NCBI GenBank assembly: GCA_913778085.1
Contig: CAJYXJ010000024.1
Coordinates: 1 to 64,000, forward strand
DNA length: 64,000 bases
Source: an uncultured Chryseobacterium sp.
GTDB lineage: Bacteria; Bacteroidota; Bacteroidia; Flavobacteriales; Weeksellaceae
Direction of reading: 5' to 3'
Below, in pieces: positions 17,077-24,980 of this stretch. The notes under the pieces are model-generated. The model made no database searches. It saw only the letters and a program-made list of their open reading frames with translations, and had not been told where the DNA came from. The position numbers and the translations under genes were made by a program. Each line of letters begins with the position of its first letter. Position 1 is the first letter of the stretch.

Positions 17077-18480
17077 TTACGCAAAAAACAAATAAGCCAA
17101 CGCAATCGATGTAATAACCCCCACCAGATCGGCCAGAAGCATGGCGATTACGGTGTATCTCGTATTCTTTACGGCTACGGCCCCGAAATAAACGGCAATC
17201 ACATAAAAGGTCGTATCTGAGCTTCCCTGAAGAACGGCTGCCAGTTTCCCCTGAAAACTATCTGCACCGAAAGTAGTCATGGTGTCCACCATCATTCCAC
17301 GCGCTCCTGAACCGGATAAGGGTTTGATCAGGGCCGTGGGAAGTCCATCTACAAACCTTGGATCAAAATGGGCCACATTGGCAACCCATTTCATGCCGTC
17401 GATAATGACATCAAAAACACCTGATGTTCTCAGCAGCGAAATAGCGATCAGCATTCCGACCAGGTAAGGAATAATCTTCACACAAGTCGTAAAGCCTTCT
17501 TTTGCCCCTTCGATAAAGGCATCAAAAACATTGATTTTCTTATAAACCGCGCCAAGAACGATTGCCAGAAAAATAAAGAGAATCAATCCGTTGCTCAGCA
17601 CTTTGCTAAAATCATCCAGCTCATCCTTGCTTAATTGGGTTAAATATAAAACCAATAAGGCAATGAAAGCTGAGATTCCGCCGACATAGGCAATGACAAT
17701 CGGCCTTAATAAATTGATCTTCTGATACAAAGAGACAATAATCATCGCCGCCAGAGTGGCTGCAAAAGTTGCAATCATACAGGGAAGAAAAATATCAGTC
17801 GGTGTTTTTGAACCCATCGAAGCACGGATGGCGATAATAGAAACCGGGATCAACGTCATTCCCCCCGCATGAAGACAGAGGAACATGATCTGTGAATTGC
17901 TAGCTGTATCCTTATTCGGATTTAAGGTTTGAAGGCTTTCCATGGCTTTTAAACCGAATGGAGTAGCTGCGTTATCCAGACCGAGCAGATTCGCGCTGAA
18001 ATTCATCAGCATATGCCCGAAAGCAGGATGGTTTTTGGGAATGTCCGGAAACAATTTAGAAAAAAAAGGCTGAATCAACCGGCTCAGCAGATTGATTCCT
18101 CCCGCTTTTTCCGCAATGCTCATGAATCCCATGAAGAGGGTCATAATTCCAATTAAACCCAGGCAGATCTTTACCGCAGTTTCCGAAGTTCCGATTACGC
18201 CGTCTGCTTCCTGAACCCTGTAAACCCGTACGTCCTGTTTTAAAGAATCGGTTTTATAATGAATTCTGCTGTCTGCAAAATCAGGTTTTTTCATTAAACT
18301 GTCGCGTACAACCGGAGCAAGCGAAGTCATTTTTTGTGTAGCGATCTGCGCCGTATCGCCGCCTTTTCCTACGACCATATCGTTAAAAATGGTTTTGTAG
18401 TGGCTTGACGAAATATACTTTATACTGGCAATGGCAATGGCAACGATAATGAATGCCGACCAAATTCTGCTGAGAACCAT
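17077..18480 (-). CDS. Nucleoside-recognition (Gate) domain membrane protein, SpmA-SpmB fusion-like
   Basis: 467 residues with many membrane segments. An N-terminal anchor (SAFIIVAIAIASI) precedes a soluble loop (about 25-95), then two copies of the gate-type fold. The first holds ICLGLIGIMTLFMGFMSIAE and NLLGLDNAATPFGLKAMESL, the second KIIPYLVGMLIAISLLRTSG and ALIKPLSGSGARGMMVDTM. NAATP and the PLSGSGARG motif are the typical marks of SpmA and SpmB, which are fused here as is usual in Bacteroidota. In Bacillus the separate proteins act in spore maturation; this organism does not sporulate, so the substrate here is unknown (perhaps a small solute). Confidence 0.85.
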   Translation of the reverse strand: MVLSRIWSAFIIVAIAIASIKYISSSHYKTIFNDMVVGKGGDTAQIATQKMTSLAPVVRDSLMKKPDFADSRIHYKTDSLKQDVRVYRVQEADGVIGTSETAVKICLGLIGIMTLFMGFMSIAEKAGGINLLSRLIQPFFSKLFPDIPKNHPAFGHMLMNFSANLLGLDNAATPFGLKAMESLQTLNPNKDTASNSQIMFLCLHAGGMTLIPVSIIAIRASMGSKTPTDIFLPCMIATFAATLAAMIIVSLYQKINLLRPIVIAYVGGISAFIALLVLYLTQLSKDELDDFSKVLSNGLILFIFLAIVLGAVYKKINVFDAFIEGAKEGFTTCVKIIPYLVGMLIAISLLRTSGVFDVIIDGMKWVANVAHFDPRFVDGLPTALIKPLSGSGARGMMVDTMTTFGADSFQGKLAAVLQGSSDTTFYVIAVYFGAVAVKNTRYTVIAMLLADLVGVITSIALAYLFFA

Positions 18481-18536
18481 CCGATAGAATTAATATGGGG
18501 TTAAACTTATCAAAAAAACTTCAGATTACAAAAATT

Positions 18537-18788
18537 GTCAATAGTCAATTCCTTCGGGTCAATAGTGAATTTTCGGCTGGTTTGAAATTCACTTGCGCAG
18601 CAAAATTCACTATTCACTTTGTCAATGGTCAATTTCCTTCGGAGTCAATGGTCAATCTTACCGTGGTTTAACATTCACTTGCGCAGCAAAATTGATTCGC
18701 AGAGCGAAATTCACCATTCATTCTTGTCAATGGTCAATCTTGACGGATTCAAAATTCACTTGCTCAGCAAAATTCACCATTCACTTTT
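18537..18788. repeat. Three imperfect tandem units rich in GTCAATGGTCAAT and GCAGCAAAATTCAC
   Basis: Three units start at 18537, 18621 and 18726, each with GTCAAT(A/G)GTCAAT. Each goes on to ATTCACTTGC(G/T)CAGCAAAAT and, except for an insertion in unit 2, TTCAC(T/C)ATTCAC. Because GTGAAT and ATTCAC are complementary, each unit can also fold. The last unit runs over the stop codon of the gene at 18781-19296. It fills most of the gap between that gene and the gate-domain gene. A 68-codon frame here is a repeat artefact. Confidence 0.8.
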
Positions 18789-19296
18789 CATCAAGATAGA
18801 CCAAAAATCCTTCAAAATCATCATCTGTCCTTTTCAGCACTTTGGCCTCCTTCATTTTCTTTTCAAGGCCTTCGATGAAAAAGCTCTTTTCGAAAAACTG
18901 GCGGTGGACGCCTTGCAGCATTTCCATGAAATAGTCCATTCCAAATTTGTTATTGTGAAGGTCCATTTTGGTTTCCAGCGGTTTATTGGGGAAGAGTTCT
19001 TCATGCAGATCAGTAATTCTTTTGCAGAATTTCAGAGCTTTCTGAGGAGAAGAAACCTTGCAGCAGTACATCATGATAAAGCAGCACCACAATGCATGCC
19101 TGAAAGCATTGCCGATACCGTTGGTAGAGGCGGTCTTCGGAAATTTTTTCTGCGCAATGGTATACGCTTTTATAGTCGCATAAAAGCTTAGCAGGGAAAA
19201 AACAGGATGGGGAAGGACAAGCCTTAAAAGACGCAGAATCTTTTTAAAGCTCATGCTCCGGATCGTACTAAAGAATATTTTAAAAGTCCTCATCAA
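18781..19296 (-). CDS. DUF6973-like protein (NAFRHALW / MDLHNN motifs)
   Basis: 171 residues. Two motifs stand out: GIGNAFRHALWCCFIMMY (about residues 60-77) and DLHEELFPNKPLETKMDLHNNKFG (about 95-118, given here as the DLHEE and MDLHNN landmarks). These recur together in a family labelled DUF6973, often as C-terminal domains of secreted or toxin-like proteins; the His and Asp/Asn residues look like an active or metal site. Here the domain stands alone with a basic N-terminal region and no clear signal peptide. Its 3' end lies within the tandem repeat. A terminator at 19301-19325 separates it from accD, so it must have its own promoter or rely on readthrough. Confidence 0.7.
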   Translation of the reverse strand: MMRTFKIFFSTIRSMSFKKILRLLRLVLPHPVFSLLSFYATIKAYTIAQKKFPKTASTNGIGNAFRHALWCCFIMMYCCKVSSPQKALKFCKRITDLHEELFPNKPLETKMDLHNNKFGMDYFMEMLQGVHRQFFEKSFFIEGLEKKMKEAKVLKRTDDDFEGFLVYLDEK

Positions 19297-19300
19297 TAAA

Positions 19301-19325
19301 AATCTCTCCCGGATAGAGAGAGATT
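19301..19325 (-). terminator. Intrinsic terminator after accD
   Basis: A perfect 8-base stem (AATCTCTC/GAGAGATT). On the minus strand it is followed by TTTATTG, just past the accD stop at 19347. Confidence 0.75.
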
Positions 19326-19346
19326 AATGTATTTTGTTAGATATTG

Positions 19347-20201
19347 TCAGGCTTTGGAGGTCAATAAATTTATTGTTTTGGAAACGGTGTTTCTGATGTC
19401 CGTTCTTTTTACAATAAAATCTACGAAACCTTTTTCCTGAAGAAATTCCGAAGTCTGGAACCCTTCCGGCAGATCTCTTCCGATGGTTTCACGGATAACC
19501 CTCGGTCCTGCAAAACCGATCAGTGCTCCCGGTTCTGCCATGATGATATCGGCAGTCATCGCAAATGAAGCGGTAATTCCTCCGAAAGTAGGATCACAAA
19601 GGTAAGCGATGTATAAAAGTCCGGCTTCGGAAAGCTGAGCTAGTTTCGCCTGAACTTTTGCCAGCTGCATCAGCGAGTAAGTCGCTTCCTGCATTCTCGC
19701 CCCTCCGGACTGGCAGATGATCATATAAGGAAGTTTCTTTTCGATACAGTAATCGATGGCTCTTTTAATTTTTTCGCCCATTACGGAACCTAAAGAACCT
19801 CCGATGAAAGCAAAATCCATACAGGATACCACCATTTCAGTTCCTTTTACGGTTCCTACTGCGTTTCTGATGGAATCGGTAAGCTTGGTCTTGGCTTTTA
19901 CTTCTTTCAGACGGTCGGTATAAGACTTTGTGTCTTTAAAGTTCAGCATATCAATACTTTCAACATTGGCATCCAGCTCGGTGAATTTGCCTTCATCGAA
20001 AAGGATATCAAAAAACTCGGCACTTCCTATTCTTACATGGAAACCGTCTTCCGGAGAAACATAGCTGTTTCTTTTCAGTTCGTCATGTTCAACAATTTTT
20101 CCCGAAGGAGTCTGATGCCAAAGACCTTTTGGGACGTCTTTCTTTTCATCAGTAGAGGTCGTAATATTTTGTGCTTTTCTTTTAAACCACTCGAATGCCA
20201 T
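19347..20201 (-). CDS. accD: Acetyl-CoA carboxylase carboxyltransferase subunit beta, zinc-ribbon cysteines absent
   Basis: 284 residues. It is part of the cytoplasmic carboxyltransferase that makes malonyl-CoA for fatty acid synthesis, with AccA encoded elsewhere. The crotonase-like domain is clear: [20 protein letters not shown] (about 124-143), [17 protein letters not shown] (about 163-179) and [14 protein letters not shown], all diagnostic of AccD. The N-terminus reads [20 protein letters not shown] and lacks the four cysteines that bind zinc in E. coli AccD. I believe this loss is usual in Flavobacteriia. It is followed by a strong terminator. Confidence 0.95.
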   Translation of the reverse strand: MAFEWFKRKAQNITTSTDEKKDVPKGLWHQTPSGKIVEHDELKRNSYVSPEDGFHVRIGSAEFFDILFDEGKFTELDANVESIDMLNFKDTKSYTDRLKEVKAKTKLTDSIRNAVGTVKGTEMVVSCMDFAFIGGSLGSVMGEKIKRAIDYCIEKKLPYMIICQSGGARMQEATYSLMQLAKVQAKLAQLSEAGLLYIAYLCDPTFGGITASFAMTADIIMAEPGALIGFAGPRVIRETIGRDLPEGFQTSEFLQEKGFVDFIVKRTDIRNTVSKTINLLTSKA

Positions 20202-20232
20202 ATTGTATATAATTGATGTTTAATAAATGATA

Positions 20233-20276
20233 AGAGATGAAGAAAGCGTTTTTGGAAAGCCACCTGCTTCATCTCT
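20233..20276 (-). terminator. Hairpin between fbaA and accD
   Basis: A perfect 10-base stem, AGAGATGAAG/CTTCATCTCT, with a 24-base loop. On the minus strand it is followed by T-rich sequence (TTATCATTTATT). The loop is long for an intrinsic terminator. Confidence 0.45.
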
Positions 20277-20288
20277 GTCATTCATAAT

Positions 20289-21359
20289 TTATTTAAGCGT
20301 ATTTACGTTATTTAAATCTTCAAATGCTTTAACCAATCGCTTAGCGAAAGTTTCTTCTCCTTTTCTTACCCATACCCTAGGATCGTAGAATTTCTTGTTC
20401 GGCTTCTCTTCGCCGTCCGGGTTTCCGATCTGCGATCTTAAATAATCGATGTTGTCGACCATATAATCTCTGATTCCTTCGGTATAAGCGAACTGAAGAT
20501 CGGTATCAATATTCATTTTGATAACTCCGTAGTCTATTGCTTCTCTGATTTCTTCAATCGTAGAACCAGAACCTCCGTGGAATACGAAATTGATCGGTTT
20601 TTCAGCCGTTCCGAATTTCTCCTGAACGTATTTTTGGGAATTATCAAGGATTTTAGGAGTAAGAACCACGTTTCCTGGCTTATAAACGCCATGTACATTT
20701 CCGAAAGCTGCTGCGATGGTGAAATTATCGGAAATCGCTTTTAGCTTCTCATAAGTATAGGCGATGTCTTCAGGCTGGGTATATAATTTAGAATTGTCAA
20801 CGTCTGAATTGTCAACGCCGTCTTCTTCTCCTCCGGTTACCCCGATTTCCACTTCAAGGGTCATCTGAAGCTTGGCCATTCTTTCGAAATACTTGGCGGA
20901 AATTTCTAAATTTTCTTCTAAAGATTCTTCAGAAAGATCCAGCATATGCGAAGAATAAAGGGATTTTCCGTTTTGCTTATAGAACTCTTCATTAGCGTCC
21001 ATTAATCCGTCGATCCAAGGCAATAATTTCTTTGCACAGTGGTCGGTGTGAAGAATTACCGTTGCTCCGTACGCTTCCGCAAGGGTATGAATATGTTTTG
21101 CTCCGGCTATTGCTCCCAAAACCGCTGCTTGTTGTCCTTCATTGCTCAATCCTTTTCCTGCGTTGTAGATCGCACCTCCGTTGGAGAACTGGATAATAAC
21201 CGGTGAATTTAGCTTGGCTGCCGTTTCCATAACCGCATTTACGTTGCTGGAACCAATTACGTTTACTGCAGGTAATGCAAATTTGTTTTCTTTAGCATGC
21301 TGAAAAATATCAGTAACTAACTGACCAGTGGCAACTCCTGCCGGAAAAATTCTGCTCAT
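20289..21359 (-). CDS. fbaA: Class II fructose-1,6-bisphosphate aldolase
   Basis: 356 residues, the usual length of the E. coli FbaA type. It interconverts fructose 1,6-bisphosphate with DHAP and glyceraldehyde 3-phosphate. Zinc-site motifs are visible: VILHTDHCAKKLLPWID (about residues 106-122, with the catalytic Asp and zinc His), EVEIGVTGGEEDGVDN (about 181-196), AAFGNVHGVYKPGNV and NFVFHGGSGST, which hold the remaining zinc histidines and the phosphate-binding glycines. It is a single gene between nadK and accD. Confidence 0.96.
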   Translation of the reverse strand: MSRIFPAGVATGQLVTDIFQHAKENKFALPAVNVIGSSNVNAVMETAAKLNSPVIIQFSNGGAIYNAGKGLSNEGQQAAVLGAIAGAKHIHTLAEAYGATVILHTDHCAKKLLPWIDGLMDANEEFYKQNGKSLYSSHMLDLSEESLEENLEISAKYFERMAKLQMTLEVEIGVTGGEEDGVDNSDVDNSKLYTQPEDIAYTYEKLKAISDNFTIAAAFGNVHGVYKPGNVVLTPKILDNSQKYVQEKFGTAEKPINFVFHGGSGSTIEEIREAIDYGVIKMNIDTDLQFAYTEGIRDYMVDNIDYLRSQIGNPDGEEKPNKKFYDPRVWVRKGEETFAKRLVKAFEDLNNVNTLK

Positions 21360-21429
21360 GTTTTACTTTTTAATATATTATTAGGGTGTCTTTAAATTCC
21401 TGTAAAGGTAATCATTTTTGGAAATATGC

Positions 21430-22296
21430 TTAATTTCTTTTATCCCGTCCCCAAAGCAGCTTCTGGCGGATGGTTTCATAGAAACTCAAATGATTCGGCT
21501 GCACCAGCAGGATCTGGAAATCTGCCTTTTTGATCACGATTTCCTGATCCGTTTCGATATGGATCAGCCGCGAGTCCAGAGAAAGCGAGTATTGGGGAAC
21601 CCGGCTTTCCACTTTGAATTTTATTTCAACCCTATCGTTTACCACCAAAGGTCTTACATTGAGATTATGGGGGGCAATGGGCGTGATGACGAAATTTTCG
21701 TTGTTCGGCGAAATGATAGGTCCGCCTGAGCTTAATGAATAGGCTGTGGAACCGGTAGGCGTTGAAACGATAACGCCGTCGCCCCAGAATACGTTCAGGA
21801 ATTCATCATTAATATAGGAATCTACCGTGATCATAGAGGTGGTTTCCTTTCTTGAAACCGTAACGTCATTTAAAGCATAGGGGAAAAAATCTTCCGAAAC
21901 GGGAGAGATTACCTGGATCACCGAACGGCGGCTGGTTTTTACATCCCCTTTCAAAATAGAGTCGAGGGCATTAAAGGCTTCTTCTTTTGTAAAGCTGGCC
22001 AGAAATCCGAGTCTTCCGGTATTGACCCCGACAATCGGGATCTCCAGATCCTCAATAAAAGTCAGGGAATTTACGATGGTTCCGTCGCCTCCAAAGGTGA
22101 AAAACAGGTCCACTTCCTTATCAAGAAGATCCTGCTTACAATTGAACGTTTCGAAAATTTTTGAAAACTGAAGTGCTTCAGCCATTTCATCGTATAAAAC
22201 AGATTTTACGCCTCTGTTTTCCAGCTCGGAAATAAATTTACTTAAATATAAAAAAGTATCCAGATCTTTTTTCTGAGAATAAATGGCTGCCTTCAT
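21430..22296 (-). CDS. nadK: NAD kinase
   Basis: 288 residues. It makes NADP from NAD and ATP in the cytoplasm. The diagnostic motif is DLFFTFGGDGTIVNSLTF (about 63-80) with GGDGT. NTGRLGFLASF (about 94-104), the conserved ITVDSYINDEFLNVFWGDGV-type region with GDGVIVSTPTGSTAYSLSSGGP (about 171-192) and TPIAPHNLNVRPLV complete the family pattern. It starts 6 bases after the stop of the CBS-domain gene, so the two form an operon. Confidence 0.96.
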   Translation of the reverse strand: MKAAIYSQKKDLDTFLYLSKFISELENRGVKSVLYDEMAEALQFSKIFETFNCKQDLLDKEVDLFFTFGGDGTIVNSLTFIEDLEIPIVGVNTGRLGFLASFTKEEAFNALDSILKGDVKTSRRSVIQVISPVSEDFFPYALNDVTVSRKETTSMITVDSYINDEFLNVFWGDGVIVSTPTGSTAYSLSSGGPIISPNNENFVITPIAPHNLNVRPLVVNDRVEIKFKVESRVPQYSLSLDSRLIHIETDQEIVIKKADFQILLVQPNHLSFYETIRQKLLWGRDKRN

Positions 22297-22302
22297 CCGT
22301 GT

Positions 22303-22953
22303 TTAAATTTCTATGAATTTCTGGAAAAACCCGAATCTGTCCTGAAACAGGTCCGATTTTTCATCAGAGTAATACTTCTGTACAATGCGGTAATCGTACC
22401 GGTCGAATGTTTCATCAATAGAACTCAGGTTTTCATTGCTGATCTTAATCGTTACCTGAAGCACCTCGTCCGACATAAAACTGATAAATGCACCGTAAAA
22501 CTTGGAGTTGTTGCTTTCCACGATATTGGCAATTTCCGTCATGGAATATTTCCTGGCCGGCGTTTCAATGGTGAGAATGGCTCCCGATTCAGAGAACAGC
22601 GGATATTTCGAAAAATCCTGAAATATATCTTCACAGCTGATGTAGCCCAGATATTTCTCCGCTTTGTTGATCACCGGGATGATGTTGGAATTAAATGTAT
22701 AGAACAGCCGTATGCTGTCCATAATGTTATTGTCTTCCAGAATCGCAAAACGCTCGATCTGATGCTCCAGCTCTTTCAGGGTTCCTTCTGCTTCATACAG
22801 AAAATCCTGGGCCAGTGCTCCGTAAAAGTGGTGGGATTTTTTGATGAAAATATGAGAATATCCAAATGCTTCTAACATTTCCCTCGCTGATTCTATCGAG
22901 TCAGAAAGGCTGAAACACGGGAAGTCTTTTGAGATATAGTCCTTGATAAACAT
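22303..22953 (-). CDS. CBS-domain protein
   Basis: 216 residues. Two CBS motifs are readable: residues 1-60 (FIKDYISKDFPCFSLSDSIE with SHIFIKKSHHFYGAL) and 75-130 (LEDNNIMDSIRLFYTFNSNI with IPVINKAEKYLGYIS). These pairs usually sense adenine nucleotides. A C-terminal domain of about 85 residues (TIETPARKYSMTEIANIVES onward) resembles an ACT-like fold. Its place directly upstream of nadK, 6 bases away, suggests a link to nucleotide or NAD(P) metabolism, but this is inference. Confidence 0.85.
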   Translation of the reverse strand: MFIKDYISKDFPCFSLSDSIESAREMLEAFGYSHIFIKKSHHFYGALAQDFLYEAEGTLKELEHQIERFAILEDNNIMDSIRLFYTFNSNIIPVINKAEKYLGYISCEDIFQDFSKYPLFSESGAILTIETPARKYSMTEIANIVESNNSKFYGAFISFMSDEVLQVTIKISNENLSSIDETFDRYDYRIVQKYYSDEKSDLFQDRFGFFQKFIEI

Positions 22954-23038
22954 TGTGCTAATTTATAAAAAATTAAACGAAACTTTTTCTGAAATATTGG
23001 TTTTTTTTCTGAAAAAATCAAAAAAGTAAATTTAAAAT

Positions 23039-23068
23039 TTGTCCGTGACGAAAAAAGAAGTATCTTTG
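23039..23068 (+). promoter_or_regulatory. Strong Bacteroidota promoter with no downstream protein gene
   Basis: TTG at 23039-23041, a 19-base spacer and TATCTTTG at 23061-23068 match the TTG/TAnnTTTG consensus well. It points toward the terminator at 23105-23144, with no ORF between. Confidence 0.65.
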
Positions 23069-23073
23069 TCGCC

Positions 23074-23144
23074 TTTCATTTTTACTTTTTATTAGATTTA
23101 TTTCAAACTGCAAGGTCTCTAAGGCACCTGCAGTTTTTTATTTT
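23074..23144 (+). ncRNA. Candidate small RNA ending in an intrinsic terminator
   Basis: Transcription from the promoter at 23039-23068 would start near 23074 (start site inferred). It would end at a hairpin, AAACTGCAAGGT / ACCTGCAGTTT (one bulged A, 23105-23136), followed by TTTTTTATTTT. The product would be about 65-70 nt. The T-run is only on the plus strand, so the hairpin does not serve the minus-strand methyltransferase gene whose stop it overlaps. There is no start codon in a plausible short ORF. I do not recognise a known RNA family. Confidence 0.5.
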
Positions 23145-23668
23145 AGGGCTTTTGCAAACTCCCACATCACGATCCCCCCGCATACACTTACATTCAGGGA
23201 ATGCTTGGTTCCCAACTGCGGAATTTCCACGAAAGAATCGATGTTCGGCAACGCTTCATCACTGATGCCTTCCACTTCATTCCCCAGAATGACAGCATAT
23301 TTTTTAGACTTATCAATAGTAAAGTCTGTAATCATCCGGCTGTTGGTCGTCTGTTCGATACCGACAACTTCAAAACCCTGTGCTTTCAGATCACTGATGG
23401 CTACATTAATATCGCTTTCGTGGCTCCAGTCTACACTTTCCGTAGCTCCCAGAGCCGCTTTGTGGATTTCACGGTGGGGCGGCTGCGGGGTAATTCCACA
23501 AAGGATAATTTTCTCGATCAGAAAAGCATCCGCGGTTCTGAAGGTAGCTCCCACATTATGCATGCTTCTGATATTGTCCAAAATAACGATCAACGGAATT
23601 TTATCAGTAGACTTAAAGGTTTCTACGTCAATTCTGTTCAGTTCTTCCAGTTTTAATTTATGTACCAA
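23138..23668 (-). CDS. TrmH/SpoU-family RNA methyltransferase
   Basis: 176 residues. The SpoU fold motifs are complete: IVILDNIRSMHNVGATFRTA (motif 1, about residues 28-47), GNEVEGISDEALPNID (motif 2, about 128-143) and IPQLGTKHSLNVSVCGGIVMW (motif 3, about 148-168; given here as the landmarks IPQLGTKHSLNVS and GGIVMW). These make the knotted SAM site of 2'-O-ribose methyltransferases. PPHREIHKAALGATESVDW is also typical. The RNA target (tRNA or rRNA) cannot be decided. It lacks the N-terminal substrate-binding domain of RlmB. The 3' end overlaps the candidate small RNA on the other strand. Confidence 0.9.
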   Translation of the reverse strand: MVHKLKLEELNRIDVETFKSTDKIPLIVILDNIRSMHNVGATFRTADAFLIEKIILCGITPQPPHREIHKAALGATESVDWSHESDINVAISDLKAQGFEVVGIEQTTNSRMITDFTIDKSKKYAVILGNEVEGISDEALPNIDSFVEIPQLGTKHSLNVSVCGGIVMWEFAKALK

Positions 23669-23726
23669 CTTTATTTTTTTGGCAAAATTAGGTATAAATA
23701 TTTACGATTTCCAGCTGAGAACGGAT

Positions 23727-24611
23727 TTATTGTTTTTGCGATTCCATGATCTGGTGTACATTTTTCTCAATATTCTGTGCTATGGTTTCCATCGGGATAT
23801 CGTTCTCATCATTATTAAAAGGATCTTCAATTTCCTCGGCAATCAGCTCAAGACTCATCAGAACATAATAAATAAAGACGGTTAGAGGAATAATATAATT
23901 ACCGATATTGATGACGTAAGCAATAGGCAAAGCAAGCACATAAAGGATAATAAATTTTTTAATGAAAGAAGAATAGGAATAAGGGATCGGGGTATTCTTG
24001 ATCCTCTCACAGCCGCCGCACACATCCAGAAATCCGGAAAGCTGGGTATCCAGGTACAGCATTTCAACATCGGAAATTTTTCCCTCTTTTTTTAATTGGT
24101 TCAGCTGGTGGCTCATCAGGATCACCAGTTCGCTGGGCCCGTGGTTCCTCAGTTCTTTTTCAATTTCAGAATAATCTTCATCCAAAGCCAGGCGGGTTGA
24201 TTCTTTTGACAGGTGCTTGGCCAGAAGATGCGGAAAGAACTTCAGATAACGGCTGATCTGTTCAGTGTATTGCCGGTCGTTGCCTAAAATCATGCTGATC
24301 TTAATCGCAAAATTCCGGGTATCGTTTACCAGCTTTCCCCAGAGTTTACGCCCTTCCCACCAGCGGTCATAGGCGGTGTTTGTTCTGAAAACCAGCAATA
24401 AAGAAAGTACAAATCCCAATAAAGAGTGAATCATGCCTACATGGCTGATACCGGATTTTGAGTTGAGCTGGAAGTATTCCAGCTCCAGGTATTCAATACC
24501 CCAAGAATAAAGGCCGACCAGGATCATGCTCGGAAAAAGGATTTTTAAAGTATCGCTTTTATGCAGGCTGAAAAGGATTTTCAGGAAATGCTTGGTGTTA
24601 TAAACTCTCAT
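23727..24611 (-). CDS. Bestrophin-family ion channel
   Basis: 294 residues from the ATG at 24611 (an in-frame ATG at 24629 would add six residues). The first membrane segment (ILFPSMILVGLYSWGIEYLE) is followed by HSLLGFVLSLLLVFRTNTAYDRWWEGRKLWG, cited here through RTNTAYDRWWEGR, the signature of bacterial bestrophins (UPF0187). FIILYVLALPIAYVINIGNY and TVFIYYVLMSLELIAEEIE give later helices and the conserved 'EEIEDPF' end. Bacterial members form pentameric cation or anion channels. It is probably in the inner membrane. Confidence 0.9.
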   Translation of the reverse strand: MRVYNTKHFLKILFSLHKSDTLKILFPSMILVGLYSWGIEYLELEYFQLNSKSGISHVGMIHSLLGFVLSLLLVFRTNTAYDRWWEGRKLWGKLVNDTRNFAIKISMILGNDRQYTEQISRYLKFFPHLLAKHLSKESTRLALDEDYSEIEKELRNHGPSELVILMSHQLNQLKKEGKISDVEMLYLDTQLSGFLDVCGGCERIKNTPIPYSYSSFIKKFIILYVLALPIAYVINIGNYIIPLTVFIYYVLMSLELIAEEIEDPFNNDENDIPMETIAQNIEKNVHQIMESQKQ

Positions 24612-24720
24612 AGGTAAGATTGTTCCCACAAATATAATTTTTTCATTTTATCCCGCCTTTACGGGAAGCCGTAATTTTTTTTAGTCGGGCTGATGGTTCT
24701 TTGTGATAAAAATTATTACA

Positions 24721-24885
24721 ATGGGATACTATAGAAAAGGACATTATAAAAAAGACGGAACCTGGGTTAGCGGGCATTATGTAAGCACATTCGGACGCGG
24801 GAGAAAAAAAGCCAAAAATCCGCAAGGCTGTGCGGTGGTGATTTTCGGAGGCCTTATCTCACTGCTCATTTATTTTTTAAGCTAA
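24721..24885 (+). CDS. Small basic membrane protein
   Basis: 54 residues from the ATG at 24721; an upstream in-frame ATG at 24703 looks less likely. A basic, Gly/Tyr/Lys-rich N-terminal half (MGYYRKGHYKKDGTWVSGHY), similar to the 'KGHYRKDGTxVxGHxR' motif of several small bacterial proteins, is followed by a single C-terminal membrane helix (CAVVIFGGLISLLIYFL). The gene is too short for family assignment but is clean in composition and stands in its own gap between divergent and tandem genes. No function known. Confidence 0.6.
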   Translation: MGYYRKGHYKKDGTWVSGHYVSTFGRGRKKAKNPQGCAVVIFGGLISLLIYFLS

Positions 24886-24980
24886 GAGATTTTGGAATTT
24901 GATGGGAAATGATAATTCCTTTTAAAACTTTTCAGGATTTCAAAAAAATACTATTTTTAGTCTCATTAAAACCACACAAA

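Noticed and set aside
18593-19191. Two plus-strand frames of 68 and 190 codons
   Set aside because: They run across the tandem repeat and then antisense to the DUF6973-like gene. Repeated ICHSQWSI-type peptides mirror the DNA repeat.
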